From: Argopecten irradians
Lineage: Eukaryota; Mollusca; Bivalvia; Pectinida; Pectinidae
Direction: 5' to 3'
DNA length: 64,000 bases
Assembly: GCF_041381155.1 (NCBI RefSeq)
Contig: NC_091135.1
Coordinates: 63,323,567 to 63,387,566, forward strand
Shown piece by piece: positions 1 to 14,154 of this stretch. Made by a program: the position numbers and the translations under genes. The stretch's first letter is position 1. Each line of letters opens with the position of its first letter. Under the pieces are notes generated by a model. It worked only from the letters and a program-made list of their open reading frames with translations. It ran no database searches and was not told the DNA's origin.

Positions 1-3000
1 AAGGACGGCCTCCCATGTATAACGTCCTATTAATAGCCATGGTCATGTAAGGACGGCCTCCAATGTATAACGTCCTATTAATAGCCATGGTCATGTAAGG
101 ACGGCCTCCAATGTATAACGTCCTATTAATATCCATGGTCATGTAAGGACGGCCTCCAATGTATAACGTCCTATTAAACAGCCATGGTCATGTAAGGACG
201 GCCTCCAATGTATAACGTCCTATTAACAGCCATGGTCATGTAAGGACGGCCTCCAATGTATAACGTCCTATTAACAGCCATGGTCATGTAAGGACGTCTC
301 CAATGATAACGTCCTTTAACAGCCATGTCATAGACGCTCCAAGTCCTATTAATAGCCATGGTCATGTAAGGACGGCCTCCAATGTATAACGTCCTGTTAA
401 TAGCCATGGTCATGTAAGGACGGCCTCCAATGTATAACGTCCTATTAACAGCCATGGTCATGTAAGGACGGCCTCCAATGTATAACGTCCTGTTAATAGC
501 CATGGTCATGTAAGGACGGCCTCCAATGTATAACGTCCTATTAACAGCCATGGTCATGTAAGGACGGCCTCCAATGTATAACGTCCTATTAATAGCCATG
601 GTCATGTAAGGACGGCCTCCAATGTATAACGTCCTATTAACAGCCATGGTCATGTAAGGACGGCCTCCAATGTATAACGTCCTGTTAACAGCCATGGTCA
701 TGTAAGGACGGCCTCCAATGTATAACGTCCTGTTAATTAGCCATGGTCATGTAAGGACGGCCTCCTAATGTATAACGTCCTATTAACAGCCATGGTCATG
801 TAAGGACGGCCTCCAATGTATAACGTCCTGTTAATAGCCATGGTCATGTAAGGACGTCTCTAATGTATAACGTCCTATTAATAGCCATGGTCATGTAAGG
901 ACGGCCTCCAATGTATAACGTCCTATTAACAGCCATGGTCATGTAAGGACGGCCTCCAATGTATAACGTCCTGTTAATAGCCATGGTCATGTAAGGACGG
1001 CCTCTATGTATAACGTCCTATTAATAGCCATGGTCATGTAAGGACGGCCTCCAATGTATAACGTCCTGTTAATAGCCATGGTCATGTAAGGACGGCCTCC
1101 AATGTATAACGTCCTATTAACAGCCATGGTCATGTAAGGACGGCCTCCACTGTATAACGTCCTGTTAATAGCCATGGTCATGTAAGGACGGCCTCCAATG
1201 TATAACGTCCTGTTAATAGCCATGGTCATGTAAGGACGGCCTCCAATGTATAACGTCCTGTTAATAGCCATGGTCATGTAAGGACGGCCTCCAATGTATA
1301 ACGTCCTATTAATAGCCATGGTCATGTAAGGACGGCCTCCAATGTATAATGTCCTATTAACAGCCATGGTCATGTAAGGACGGCCTCCAATGTATAACGT
1401 CCTGTTAATAGCCATGGTCATGTAAGGACGGCCTCCAATGTATAACGTCCTATTAATAGCCATGGTCATGTAAGGACGGCCTCCAATGTATAACGTCCTA
1501 TTAACAGCCATGGTCATGTAAGGACGGCCTCCAATGTATAACGTCCTATTAATAGCCATGGTCATGTAAGGACGGCCTCCAATGTATAACGTCCTATTAA
1601 TAGCCATGGTCATGTAAGGACGGCCTCCATGTATAACGTCCTATTAATAGCCATGGTCATGTAAGGACGGTCCTCCAATGTATAACGTCCTGTTAATAGC
1701 CAGTGGTCATGTAAGGACGGCCTCCCATGTATAACGTCCTATTAACAGCCATGGTCATGTAAGGACGGCCTCCAATGTATAACGTCCTATTAATAGCCAT
1801 GGTCATGTAAGGACGGTCTCCAATGTATAACGTCCTATTAACAGCCATGGTCATGTAAGGACGGCCTCCCAATGTATAACGTCCTATTAACAGCCATGGT
1901 CATGTAAGGACGGCCTCCCATGTATAACGTCCTGTTAATAGCCATGGTCATGTAAGGACGGCCTCCAATGTATAACGTCCTATTAACAGCCATGGTCATG
2001 TAAGGACGGCCTCCAATGTATAACGTCCCTATTAATAGCCATGGTCATGTAAGGACGGCCTCCAATGTATAACGTCCTATTAACAGCCATGGTCATGTAA
2101 GGACGGCCTCCAATGTATAACGTCCTATTAATAGCCAGGGTCATGTAAGGACGGCCTCCAATGTATAATAACGTCCTGTTAATAGCCATGGTCATGTAAG
2201 GACGGCCTCCAATGTATAACGTCCTATTAACAGCCATGGTCATGTAAGGACGGCCTCCAATGTATAACGTCCTATTAATAGCCATGGTCATGTAAGGACG
2301 GCCTCCAATGTATAACGTCCTATTAATAGCCATGGTCATGTAAGGACGGCCTCCACTGTATAATGTCCTATAAACAGCCATGGTCATGTAAGGACGGCCT
2401 CCAATGTATAACGTCCTATTAATAGCCATGGTCATGTAAGGACGGCCTCCAATGTATAACGTCCTATTAACAGCCATGGTCCATGTAAGGACGGCCTCCA
2501 ATGTATAACGTCCTGTTTAATAGCCATGGTCATGTAAGGACGGCCTCCAATGTATAACGTCCTATTAATAACCAGGGTCATGTAAGGACGGACTCCCATG
2601 TATAACGTCCTATTAATAGTCAGGGTCATGTAAGGACGGCCTCCAATGTATAACGTCCTATTAACAGCCATGGTCATGTAAGGACGGCCTCCAATGTATA
2701 ACGTCCTATTAACAGCCATGGTCATGTAAGGACGGCCTCCAATGTATAACGTCCTATTAACAGCCATGGTCATGTAAGGACGGCCTCCCATGTATAACGT
2801 CCTGTTAATAGCCATGGTCATGTAAGGACGGCCTCCAATGTATAACGTCCTATTAACAGCCATGGTCATGTAAGGACGGCCTCCAATGTATAACGTCCTA
2901 TTAACAGCCAGGGTCATGTAAGGACGGCCTCCAATGTATAACGTCCTATTAACAGCCATGGTCATGTAAGGACGGCCTCCAATGTATAACGTCCTATTAA

Positions 3001-6000
3001 CAGCCATGGTCATGTAAGGACGGCCTCCAATGTATAACGTCCTATTAACAGCCATGGTCATGTACGGACGGCCTCCAATGTATAACGTCCTATCAATAGC
3101 CAGTGTCATGTAAGGACGGCCTCCCATGTATAACGTCCTATTAATAGCCATGGTCATGTAAGGACGGCCTCCAATGTATAACGTCCTATTAATAGCCAGG
3201 GTCATGTAAGGACGGCCTCCAATGTATAACGTCCTATTAACAGCCATGGTCATGTAAGGACGGCCTCCAATGTATAACGTCCTATTAATAGCCATGGTCA
3301 TGTAAGGACGGCCTCCAATGTATAACGTCCTATTAACAGCCATGGTCATGTAAGGACGGCCTCCAATGTATAACGTCCTATTAATAGCCATGGTCATGTA
3401 AGGACGGCCTCCAATGTATAACGTCCTATTAAAAGCCATGGTCATGTAAGGACGGCCTCCAATGTATAACGTCCTATTAACAGCCATGGTCATGTAAGGA
3501 CGGCCTCCAATGTATAACGTCCTATTAACAGCCAGGGTCATGTAAGGACGGCCTCCAATGTATAACGTCCTGTTAATAGCCATGGTCATGTAAGGACGGC
3601 CTCCAATGTATAACGTCCTATTAACAGCCATGTCATGTAAGGACGGCCTCCAATGTATAACGTCCTATTAACAGCCAGGTCATGTAAGGACGGCCTCCAA
3701 TGTATAACGTCCTATTAACAGCCATGGTCATGTAAGGACGGCCTCCAATGTATAACGTCCTGTTAATAGCCATGGTCATGTAAGGACGGCCTCCAATGTA
3801 TAACGTCCTATTAACAGCCATGGTCATGTAAGGACGGCCTCCAATGTATAACGTCCTATTAACAGCCATGGTCATGTAAGGACGGCCTCCAATGTATAAC
3901 GTCCTATTAACAGCCATGGTCATGTAAGGACGGCCTCCAATGTATAACGTCCTATTAATAGCCATGGTCATGTAAGGACGGCCTCCAATGTATAACGTCC
4001 TATTAACAGCCATGGTCATGTAAGGACGGCCTCCAATGTATAACGTCCTATTAATTAGCCAGGTCATGTAAGGACGGCCTCCCAATGTATAACGTCCTAT
4101 TAACAGCCATGGTCATGTAAGGACGGCCTCCAATGTATAACGTCCTATTAACAGCCAGGGTCATGTAAGGACGGCCTCCACTGTATAACGTCCTATTAAC
4201 AGCCATGGTCATGTAAGGACGGCCTCCAATGTATAACGTCCTATTAACAGCCATGGTCATGTAAGGACGGCCTCCAATGTATAACGTCCTATTAATAGCC
4301 AGGGTCATGTAAGGACGGCCTCCAATGTATAACGTCCTATTAACAGCCATGGTCATGTAAGGACGGCCTCCAATGTATAACGTCCTATTAACAGCCATGG
4401 TCATGTAAGGACGGCCTCCAATGTATAACGTCCTATTAATAGCCATGGTCATGTAAGGACGGCCTCCAATGTATAACGTCCTATTAACAGCCATGGTCAT
4501 GTAAGGACGGCCTCCAATGTATAACGTCCTGTTAATAGCCATGGTCATGTAAGGACGGCCTCCAATGTATAACGTCCTGTTAATAGCCATGGTCATGTAA
4601 GGACGGCCTCCAATGTATAACGTCCTGTTAACAGCCATGGTCATGTAAGGACGGCCTCCAATGTATAACGTCCTATTAACAGCCAGGGTCATGTAAGGAC
4701 GGCCTCCAATGTATAACGTCCTATTAACAGCCATGGTCATGTAAGGACGGCCTCCAATGTATAACGTCCTATTAACAGCCATGGTCATGTAAGGACGGCC
4801 TCCCATGTATAACGTCCTATTAACAGCCAGGGTCATGTAAGGACGGCCTCCCATGTATAACGTCCTATTAACAGCCAGGGTCATGTAAGGACGGCCTCCC
4901 ATGTATAACGTCCTATTAACAGCCATGGTCATGTAAGGACGGCCTCCCATGTATAACATCCTATTAATATCCAGGGTCATGTAAGGACGACCTCCCATGT
5001 ATAACGTCCTATTAATAGCCATGGTCATGTAAGGACGGCCTCCCATGTATAACGTCCTATTAATAGCCAGGGTCATGTAAGGACGGCCTCCAATGTATAA
5101 CGTCCTGTTAATAGCCATGGTCATGTAAGGACGGCCTCCAATGTATAACGTCCTATTAACAGCCATGGTCATGTAAGGACGGCCTCCAATGTATAACGTC
5201 CTTTAATAGCCATGGTCATGTAAGGACGGCCTCCAATGTATAACGTCCTGTTAATAACAGCCATGGTCATGTAAGGACGGCCTCCAATGTATAACGTCCT
5301 ATTAATAGCCATGGTCATGTAAGGACGGCCTCCAATGTATAACGTCCTATTAACAGCCATGGTCATGTAAGGACGGCCTCCAATGTATAACGTCCTATTA
5401 ACAGCCATGGTCATGTAAGGACGGCCTCCAATGTATAACGTCCTGTTAATAGCCATGGTCATGTAAGGACGGCCTCCAATGTATAACGTCCTATTAACAG
5501 CCATGGTCATGTAAGGACGGCCTCCAATGTATAACGTCCTATTAACAGCCAGGGTCATGTAAGGACGGCCTCCAATGTATAACGTCCTATAAACAGCCAG
5601 GGACATGTAAGGACGGCCTCCACTGTATAACGTCCTATTAACAGCCAGGGTCATGTAAGGACGGCCTCCAATGTATAACGTCCTATTAACAGCCATGGTC
5701 ATGTAAGGACGGCCTCCAATGTATAACGTCCTATTAACAGCCATGGTCATGTAAGGACGGCCTCCAATGTATAACGTCCTATTAACAGCCAGGGTCATGT
5801 AAGGACGGCCTCCAATGTATAACGTCCTATTAACAGCCATGGTCATGTAAGGACGGCCTCCAATGTATAACGTCCTATTAACAGCCATGGTCATGTAAGG
5901 ACGGCCTCCAATGTATAACGTCCTATTAACAGCCATGGTCATGTAAGGACGGCCTCCAATGTATAACGTCCTATTAACAGCCATGGTCATGTAAGGACGG

Positions 6001-9000
6001 CCTCCAATGTATAACGTCCTATTAACAGCCATGGTCATGTAAGGACGGCCTCCAATGTATAACGTCCTATTAACAGCCATGGTCATGTAAGGACGGCCTC
6101 CAATGTATAACGTCCTATTAACAGCCATGGTCATGTAAGGACGGCCTCCAATGTATAACGTCCTATTAACAGCCATGGTCATGTAAGGACGGCCTCCAAT
6201 GTATAACGTCCTATTAATAGCCATGGTCATGTAAGGACGGCCTCCCATGTATAACGTCCTGTTAATAGCCATGGTCATGTAAGGACGGCCTCCCATGTAT
6301 AACGTCCTATTAATAGCCATGGTCATGTAAGGACGGCCTCCAATGTATAACGTCCTATTAATAGCCATGGTCATGTAAGGACGGCCTCCAATGTATAACG
6401 GCCTCTAATGTATAACGTTAATTAATAGCCATGGTCATGTAAGGACGGCCTCCAATGTATAACGTCCTGTTAATAGCCATGGTCATGTAAGGACGGCCTC
6501 CAATGTATAACGTCCTATTAATAGCCATGGTCATGTAAGGACGGCCTCCAATGTATAACGTCCTATTAACAGCCATGGTCATGTAAGGACGTCCTCCAAT
6601 GTATAACGTCCTATTAACAGCCATGGTCATGTAAGGACGGCCTCCAATGTATAACGTCCTATTAACAGCCATGGTCATGTAAGGACGGCCTCCAATGTAT
6701 AACGTCCTGTTAACAGCCATGGTCATGTAAGGACGGCCTCCAATGTATAACGTCCTATTAATAGCCATGGTCATGTAAGGACGGCCTCCAATGTATAACG
6801 TCCTATTAATAGCCATGGTCATGTAAGGACGGCCTCCAATGTATAACGTCCTATTAACAGCCATGGTCATGTAAGGACGGCCTCCAATGTATAACGTCCT
6901 ATTAACAGCCATGGTCATGTAAGGACGGCCTCCAATGTATAACGTCCTATTAACAGCCATGGTCATGTAAGGACGGCCTCCAATGTATAACGTCCTGTTA
7001 ATAGCCATGGTCATGTAAGGACGGCCTCCAATGTATAACGTCCTATTAACAGCCATGGTCATGTAAGGACGGCCTCCAATGTATAACGTCCTGTTAATAG
7101 CCATGGTCATGTAAGGACGGCCTCCAATGTATAACGTCCTATTAACAGCCATGGTCATGTAAGGACGGCCTCCCATGTATAACGTCCTATTAATATCCAG
7201 GGTCATGTAAGGACGGCCTCCAATGTATAACGTCCTATTAATAGCCATGGTCATGTAAGGACGGCCTCCAATGTATAACGTCCTATTAACAGCCATGGTC
7301 ATGTACGGACGGCCTCCAATGTATAACGTCCTATTAATAGCCATGGTCATGTAAGGACGGCCTCCAATGTATAACGTCCTATTAACAGCCATGGTCATGT
7401 AAGGACGGCCTCCAATGTATAACGTCCTATTAATAACAGCCATGGTCATGTAAGGACGGCCTCCAATGTATAACGTCCTATTAACAGCCATGGTCATGTA
7501 AGGACGGCCTCCAATGTATAACGTCCTATTAATAGCCATGGTCATGTAAGGACGGCCTCCAATGTATAACGTCCTATTAACAGCCATGGTCATGTAAGGA
7601 CGGCCTCCAATGTATAACGTCCTATTAACAGCCATGGTCATGTAAGGACGGCCTCCAATGTATAACGTCCTATTAACAGCCATGGTCATGTAAGGACGGC
7701 CTCCAATGTATAACGTCCTATTAAACACCATGGTCATGTAAGGACGGCCTCCAATGTATAACGTCCTATTAACAGCCATGGTCATGTAAGGACGGCCTCC
7801 AATGTATAACGTCCTATTAATAGCCATGGTCATGTAAGGACGGCTCCAATGTATAACGTCCTATAAAGCCATGGTCATGTAAGGACGGCCTCCAATGTAT
7901 AACGTCCTATTAACAGCCATGGTCATGTAAGGACGGCCTCCATATGTATAACGTCCTATTAACAGCCAGGGTCATGTAAGGACGACCTCCCATGTATAAC
8001 GTCCTATTAACAGCCAGGGTCATGTAAGGACGGCCTCCAATGTATAACGTCCTATTAACCAGGTCATGTAAGGACGGTACCATGTAAGGACGGCCTCCAA
8101 TGTATAACGTCCTATTAATAGCCATGGTCATGTAAGGACGGCCTCCAATGTATAACGTCCTATTAATAGCCATGGTCATGTAAGGACGGCCTCCAATGTA
8201 TAACGTCCTTTAATAGCCATGGTCATGTAAGGACGGCCTCCAATGTATAACGTCCTATTAATAGCCATGGTCATGTAAGGACGGCCTCCAATGTATAACG
8301 TCCTATTAATAGCCATGGTCATGTAAGGACGGCCTCCAATGTATAACGTCCTATTAATAGCCATGGTCATGTAAGGACGGCCTCCAATGTATAACGTCCT
8401 GTTAATAGCCATGGTCATGTAAGGACGGCCTCCAATGTATAACGTCCTATTAATAGCCATGGTCATGTAAGGACGGCCTCCAATGTATAACGTCCTATTA
8501 ATAGCCAGGGTCATGTAAGGACGGCCTCCAATGTATAACGTCCTATTAACAGCCATGGTCATGTAAGGACGGCCTCCAATGTATAACGTCCTATTAATAG
8601 CCATGGTCATGTAAGGACGGCCTCCAATGTATAACGTCCTATTAACAGCCAGGGTCATGTAAGGACGGCCTCCAATGTATAACGTCCTATTAACAGCCAT
8701 GGTCATGTAAGGACGGCCTCCAATGTATAACGTCCTATTAACAGCCATGGTCATGTAAGGACGGCCTCCAATGTATAACGTCCTATTAACAGCCATGGTC
8801 ATGTAAGGACGGCCTCCAATGTATAACGTCCTATTAATAGCCATGGTCATGTAAGGACGGCCTCCAATGTATAACGTCCTATTAATAGCCATGGTCATGT
8901 AAGGACGGCCTCCAATGTATAAAGTCCTATTAACAGCCATGGTCATGTAAGGACGGCCTCCAATGTATAACGTCCTATTAATAGCCATGGTCATGTAAGG

Positions 9001-11126
9001 ACGGCCTCCAATGTATAACGTCCTATTAACAGCCATGGTCATGTAAGGACGTCTCCAATGTATAACGTCCTGTTAATAGCCATGGTCATGTAAGGACGGC
9101 CTCCAATGTATAACGTCCTGTTAATAGCCATGGTCATGTAAGGACGGCCTCCAATGTATAACGTCCTATTAATAGCCATGGTCATGTAAGGACGGCCTCC
9201 AATGTATAACGTCCTGTTAATAGCCATGGTCATGTAAGGACGGCCTCCCATGTATAACGTCCTGTTAACAGCCATGGTCATGTAAGGACGGCCTCCAATG
9301 TATAACGTCCTGTTAATATCCATGGTCATGTAAGGACGGCCTCCAATGTATAACGTCCTATTAACAGCCATGGTCATGTAAGGACGGCCTCCAATGTATA
9401 ACGTCCTGTTAATAGCCATGGTCATGTAAGGACGGCCTCCAATGTATAACGTCCTATTAATAGCCATGGTCATGTAAGGACGGCCTCCAATGTATAACGT
9501 CCTATTAATAGCCATGGTCATGTAAGGACGGCCTCCAATGTATAACGTCCTATTAATAGCCAGGGTCATGTAAGGACGGCCTCCAATGTATAACGTCCTA
9601 TTAACAGCCATGGTCATGTAAGGACGGCCTCCAATGTATAACGTCCTATTAACAGCCATGGTCATGTAAGGACGGCCTCCAATGTATAACGTCCTATTAA
9701 TAGCCATGGTCATGTAAGGACGGCCTCCAATGTATAACGTCCTATTAATAGCCATGGTCATGTAAGGACGGCCTCCAATGTATAACGTCCTATTAACAGC
9801 CATGGTCATGTAAGGACGGCCTCCAATGTATAACGTCCTATTAATAGCCATGGTCATGTAAGGACGGCCTCCAATGTATAACGTCCTATTAATAGCCATG
9901 GTCATGTAAGGACGGCCTCCAATGTATAACGTCCTATTAATAGCCATGGTCATGTAAGGACGGCCTCCAATGTATAACGTCCTATTAATAGCCATGGTCA
10001 TGTAAGGACGGTCTCCAATGTATAACGTCCTATTAATAGCCATGGTCATGTAAGGACGGCCTCCAATGTATAACGTCCTATTAATAGCCATGGTCATGTA
10101 AGGACGGCCTCCAATGTATAACGTCCTATTAACAGCCATGGTCATGTAAGGACGGCCTCCAATGTATAACGTCCTATTAATAGCCATGGTCATGTAAGGA
10201 CGGCCTCCAATGTATAATGTCCTATTAATAGCCATGGTCATGTAAGGACGGCCTCCAATGTATAACGTCCTATTAATAGCCATGGTCATGTAAGGACGGC
10301 CTCCAATGTATAACGTCCTATTAACAGCCATGGTCATGTAAGGACGGCCTCCAATGTATAATGTCCTATTAACAGCCATGGTCATGTAAGGACGGCCTCC
10401 AATGTATAACGTCCTATTAATATCCAGTGTCATGTAAGGACGGCCTCCAATGTATAACGTCCTATTAACAGCCATGGTCATGTAAGGACGGCCTCCAATG
10501 TATAACGTCCTATTAATAGCCATGGTCATGTAAGGACGGCCTCCAATGTATAACGTCCTGTTAATAGCCATGGTCATGTAAGGACGGCCTCCAATGTATA
10601 ACGTCCTATTAATAGCCATGGTCATGTAAGGACGGCCTCCAATGTATAACGTCCTATTAATAGCCATGGTCATGTAAGGACGGCCTCCAATGTATAACGT
10701 CCTATTAATACCAGTGTCATGTAAGGACGGCCTCCATGTATAACGTCCTATCAATATCCAGTGTCATGTAAGGACGGCCTCCAATGTATAACGTCCTATT
10801 AACAGCCATGGTCATGTAAGGACGGCCTCCCATGTAAAACGTCCTATCAATATCCAGTGTCATGTAAGGACGGCCTCCAATGTATAACGTCCTATTAATA
10901 GCCATGGTCATGTAAGGACGGCCTCCAATGTATAACGTCCTATTAATAGCCATGGTCATGTAAGGACGGCCTCCAATGTATAACGTCCTATTAATAGCCA
11001 TGGTCATGTAAGGACGGCCTCCAATGTATAACGTCATATTAATAACCAGGGTCATGTAAGGACGGACTCCCATGTATAACGTCTTATCAATATCCAGTGT
11101 CATGTAAGGACGGTCTCCCATGTATG
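1..11126 (-). repeat. 48-bp satellite array (about 230 copies), SINE-derived
   Basis: Head-to-tail 48-bp units fill the first 11.1 kb and run off the left edge. On the minus strand each unit starts near TACATTGGAGGCCGTCC, passes through TTACATGACCATGGCT and ends at AATAGGACGTTA. The same blocks, in the same order, form the 3' end of the dispersed SINE (for example 33411-33456 and 59824-59870), so the unit is a SINE 3' segment closed on itself. Because 48 is divisible by three, the minus strand reads as a 16-residue repeat, but indels break it into many frames and there is no sign of coding constraint. Most units carry CCAATG on the plus strand; the SINE-like CCCATG survives in clusters, for example 4800-5060. 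Units at the right edge (10700-11110) are more diverged, as at satellite borders. Confidence 0.95.
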
Positions 11127-11215
11127 CGGTGTGTATTTTGGGAGACTCTGGTATATTCGTTTTATGTCTAGCCTGCCATGTTACAACAGAGAACTCTATC
11201 CGTACTGTATAGTTT
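11082..11215 (-). repeat. Degraded SINE fragment at the right edge of the 48-bp array
   Basis: The last satellite unit runs without a break into GCGGTGTGTATTTTGGGAGA and then a TCTGGTATATTCGTTTTATG-like stretch. These match the part of the SINE that lies next to its 3' end in the minus-strand copies at 24310-24400 and 60575-60650. The array therefore ends inside a SINE body, as expected if it grew from one SINE insertion. The similarity fades after about 11180. Confidence 0.6.
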
Positions 11216-11219
11216 CTCA

Positions 11220-11930
11220 ATGCTGATCTCGTATAAAAGTCAAAGTTTTACACACCATTGTCAATGAAGTAACCAGGGCACCGTCAATCAATATGTTAAT
11301 CATTTCCCAATGCGGAGAGATTATATACCAAGTCCATCCTGTTATTTAGGAATGACTTCATATATAGTAAGCCATTGGCAATGGTCGACTGAGTTATCTG
11401 CAGCTAATTAAAGTTAAAATAGATGAACCTGACGTTAAGAAATGTACAAAGGACATTCACATCACGTAGTAACTAAGGCAATTAACAAATACGCTTTTCT
11501 AGGACACGGCATACTTCAGATGCAAATGGAATTCATCGTTAATAGTGAGACTCCAATAACAGATTTTAAAGACTCGGAATAGGTTGTCTGATGTGAAGGA
11601 GATTATATAGTCTGTATATAAAGTCCGTTAGGTATGAAATCTGCTTAAATAGACAACACAACTCTGATGGAAATCATCCATTTATGGATTCGTTTATTGA
11701 ATACTACCCGTAATACGTTCAGGCAACAGAGGTCACGAACACACCATGGACGTTTGGTTCTAATCAGATTGACATCACGCTATGTTTACATGTACGTAAA
11801 CGCACATCAAAAAGATCATCGCTCTTAAATATCCTGTTTCAATTTCAAAGGTATGATGATTTGTAAGTGAATTGCAACTTAACTTTGTTTTTATATTTGT
11901 GAGATAAGGTTGTGCAGGACTAAATGTGAG
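11220..11930. other. Spacer without recognised features
   Basis: AT-rich sequence with no long open frame, tandem repeat or element terminus that I can recognise. Confidence 0.5.
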
Positions 11931-11931
11931 G

Positions 11932-12327
11932 TTGGCCGGTTGGTTGATTAACGTCCTATTAACAGTCGGGGTTATTTAAAGACGACCTCTTCCCGGTCTG
12001 TAACGTGTTTGTATGAATGTCTGTACATTTCGTCAGGCTGCGGTACGTTCGTTTTGCGTCTCTTAAGCCTACTAGTATTTTATAGTGCTATCTCACTGAA
12101 GCATGTGGCCAAAGTCATCGGACAGCTCATCCCACCCGGTCACATTATATGACAACCGGCCAACTAGTCGTCCCACTCACTAAATGTCGAGCGCTAAGCA
12201 GGAGCAGAAACTACCACTATAGGCTATGATGTGTCTCGACCAGGGAACAGAACCACGAGTATTCCTCACAAAGGCAAGCGCTCAACTGAAGGAATATAAT
12301 GAGGCGATGTCAAGCAAGACGTTAGGA
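11932..12327 (-). mobile_element. tRNA-derived SINE copy (diverged)
   Basis: The reverse complement of the SINE consensus seen elsewhere in the window: a GGTTGGTTGATTAACGTCC tail, then TATAGTGCTATCTCACTGAAGC, CCCACCCGGTCACATTATA, GAGCGCTAAGCAGGAGCAG and the tRNA-like part near 12240-12290. It is old, with many substitutions and small gaps. The next repeat starts right after it at about 12331. Confidence 0.75.
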
Positions 12328-12330
12328 AGA

Positions 12331-13312
12331 AACAGAGGTCCATGGGCCTTAACGGTCACCTGATATTTGATACAAATTTGTTATGTAATTTACTAGCCTA
12401 GTTATGTCTTTTGTTCACGAAATAGAAATATACCTCTAATAGGTCTACATACAAAGTTTCATAAAGCTTGGTGTATATTTACTCAAATTACCGTGTTCAC
12501 AAGATTCAATTATTATAATTGCAAAAGGCGATAACTCCGTAAATAAGTTAGAGTCAAATCAAGTTTATTTTCAAACTCGTCCAAGATTTTTCAAATGTTA
12601 GTCTACATACAAAGTTTCATGAAACTGAGTGCATGAAACTCCGTAAATTATTGTCAAATCACGCTGATTTTCGAATTAATCCGAGAAATTTTTAATGTTT
12701 GTCTACACACAAAATTTCATTAAGCTCGGTTTATATTTACTCAAGTTATTGTGTTCACAAGGTTCGATGATTATTATTGCAAATGGTGATAACTTCGTGA
12801 GTTACGATCGAATCAGGCCAATTTTCTAATTCGTCGAAGATTTATTAAATGTTAGTCTACATCCAAATTTCATTAAGTTCGGTGTATATTTACTCAAGTT
12901 ATCGTATTCACAAGGTTCAATACTTTGGTGCAAAGGGTAATAACTCCAGAAAATACCGTCGAAACTCGTCCGAGATTGCTCCAATGTTAGTCTACACACA
13001 AAGTTTCATTAAGCTTTGTTTATATTTACTAAAGTTATCGTGTTCACAAGATTAAATAATAATTATCATTGCAAAGGGCAATAACTCCGTAAGTTATAGT
13101 CATATCAAGCCGATATTCGAAACCCTGCGAAATCTTTCCAATGTTAGCCTACATATTAAGTTTCATTAAGCTAGGTGAATATTTGCTCAAGTAATCGCGC
13201 TCAAAAGGAAATGTTAACGGACGTCGCATGACGTACGACTCACGTGGCACGATAACGGACAAAAGACTATCGCAATATGTCACCATGACCTATGGTCAGG
13301 CGACCTAAAAAA
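12331..13312 (+). repeat. Interspersed element with about six degenerate internal tandem modules
   Basis: It begins with AGGTCCATGGGCCTTAACGG and ends near ATGGTCAGGCGACCTAAAAA; the ends share an AGGTCRCCTGA-like inverted motif. The middle is built from modules of about 100-160 bp, each with a CTACATACAAAGTTTCAT-like block (near 12443, 12602, 12702, 12855, 12989, 13148), a TATTTACTCAAGTTATCGTG block and a CAATAACTCCGTAAGTTA block. No coding capacity is visible. The layout suggests a non-autonomous DNA element family, but I assign no superfamily. Confidence 0.55.
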
Positions 13313-13897
13313 TTAAGGATCCTAAATTTCGTCGAACAAAGTCCAGGTTTTCATTTATACAATACTTGTCAACAATATAAATGCTATTCTATTTTAAATG
13401 CATAAGACACATTAAATACACTTTTTGTGTCAAAATCAATTTTATTGATCAATCATTAACTCTAACACAGGGTTGGAATCTTTCAACACACCATTTCAAA
13501 CTTTAATGATTTAAACACGACTCTAGATAACGTACGAGGTTTCCTCCCCTTACGTATTGCTAATCCCACGGGGACAAAATATGCTATTTAAGTTTGTTAC
13601 ATTATGCTCAAGGAAATAATCACACTTTCAATCACATATATATCGCTGTCAAATAAATACAAACTGCGATGTATTTCGATTTTCCAGAAATTTCTATTCA
13701 CACCAATATTGATAATATTTTATTTTCAAGTATATTGCCGGTTATTGACGATATACAGATTATGTAAATACACAAAGTAGCTCTTAATTACACTTTGTTA
13801 GGTCTGGAATTCGGATTAAGGTTAGATTTAATTGACAAAAATAATATCACCTACAAGCTTCATTTCACTAATGCCAGTACTACGTAAGAACACTTGA
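13313..13897. other. Spacer downstream of the FReD gene, with its probable 3' UTR
   Basis: No gene is visible. On the minus strand this follows the fibrinogen-related gene, so its proximal part should be 3' UTR. Confidence 0.4.
13718..13723 (-). terminator. Candidate polyadenylation signal AATAAA
   Basis: TTTATT on the plus strand reads AATAAA on the minus strand, about 175 bases past the stop codon of the fibrinogen-related gene. A second one lies further downstream near 13440. The sequence is AT-rich, so chance occurrence is possible. Confidence 0.3.
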
Positions 13898-14154
13898 TCA
13901 GTTCCTGATCATCATCTTGGTATTTTTCAGTGTGACGTACGACCCACCAGGTAAGTAGTCAAACCATTCGATGAACCTGTTGTTACCGATAGGTGGCAGG
14001 ATAGGAGTACGGATACTATTAAGGTTACATTTGGTACATTGACTCATCCACCAGCCACTGTCCGATATTAGGGCACAGTTCACAGTCAATATCTCGTCAT
14101 TATCACGATCTACCGTACAGAAGTCTTTACCGTGGTGGTACGCCATGGCATCAT
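13898..14154 (-). CDS. FReD gene exon 6: calcium site and C terminus
   Basis: The acceptor CTATTTCAG is before 14154; TGA at 13900-13898. It encodes YHHGKDFCTVDRDND, then NCALISDSGWWMSQC and a C-terminal SYVTLKNTKMMIR like the family's usual LK-T-MKIR ending. An extra Cys (C232) sits just before the calcium motif. Confidence 0.9.

Noticed and set aside
174-11220. Many long minus-strand frames repeating NRTLYIGGRPYMTMA
   Set aside because: They follow from a 48-bp unit divisible by three that lacks a stop in this frame. Indels break them at random, the ends fall within the repeat, and the sequence derives from a SINE.
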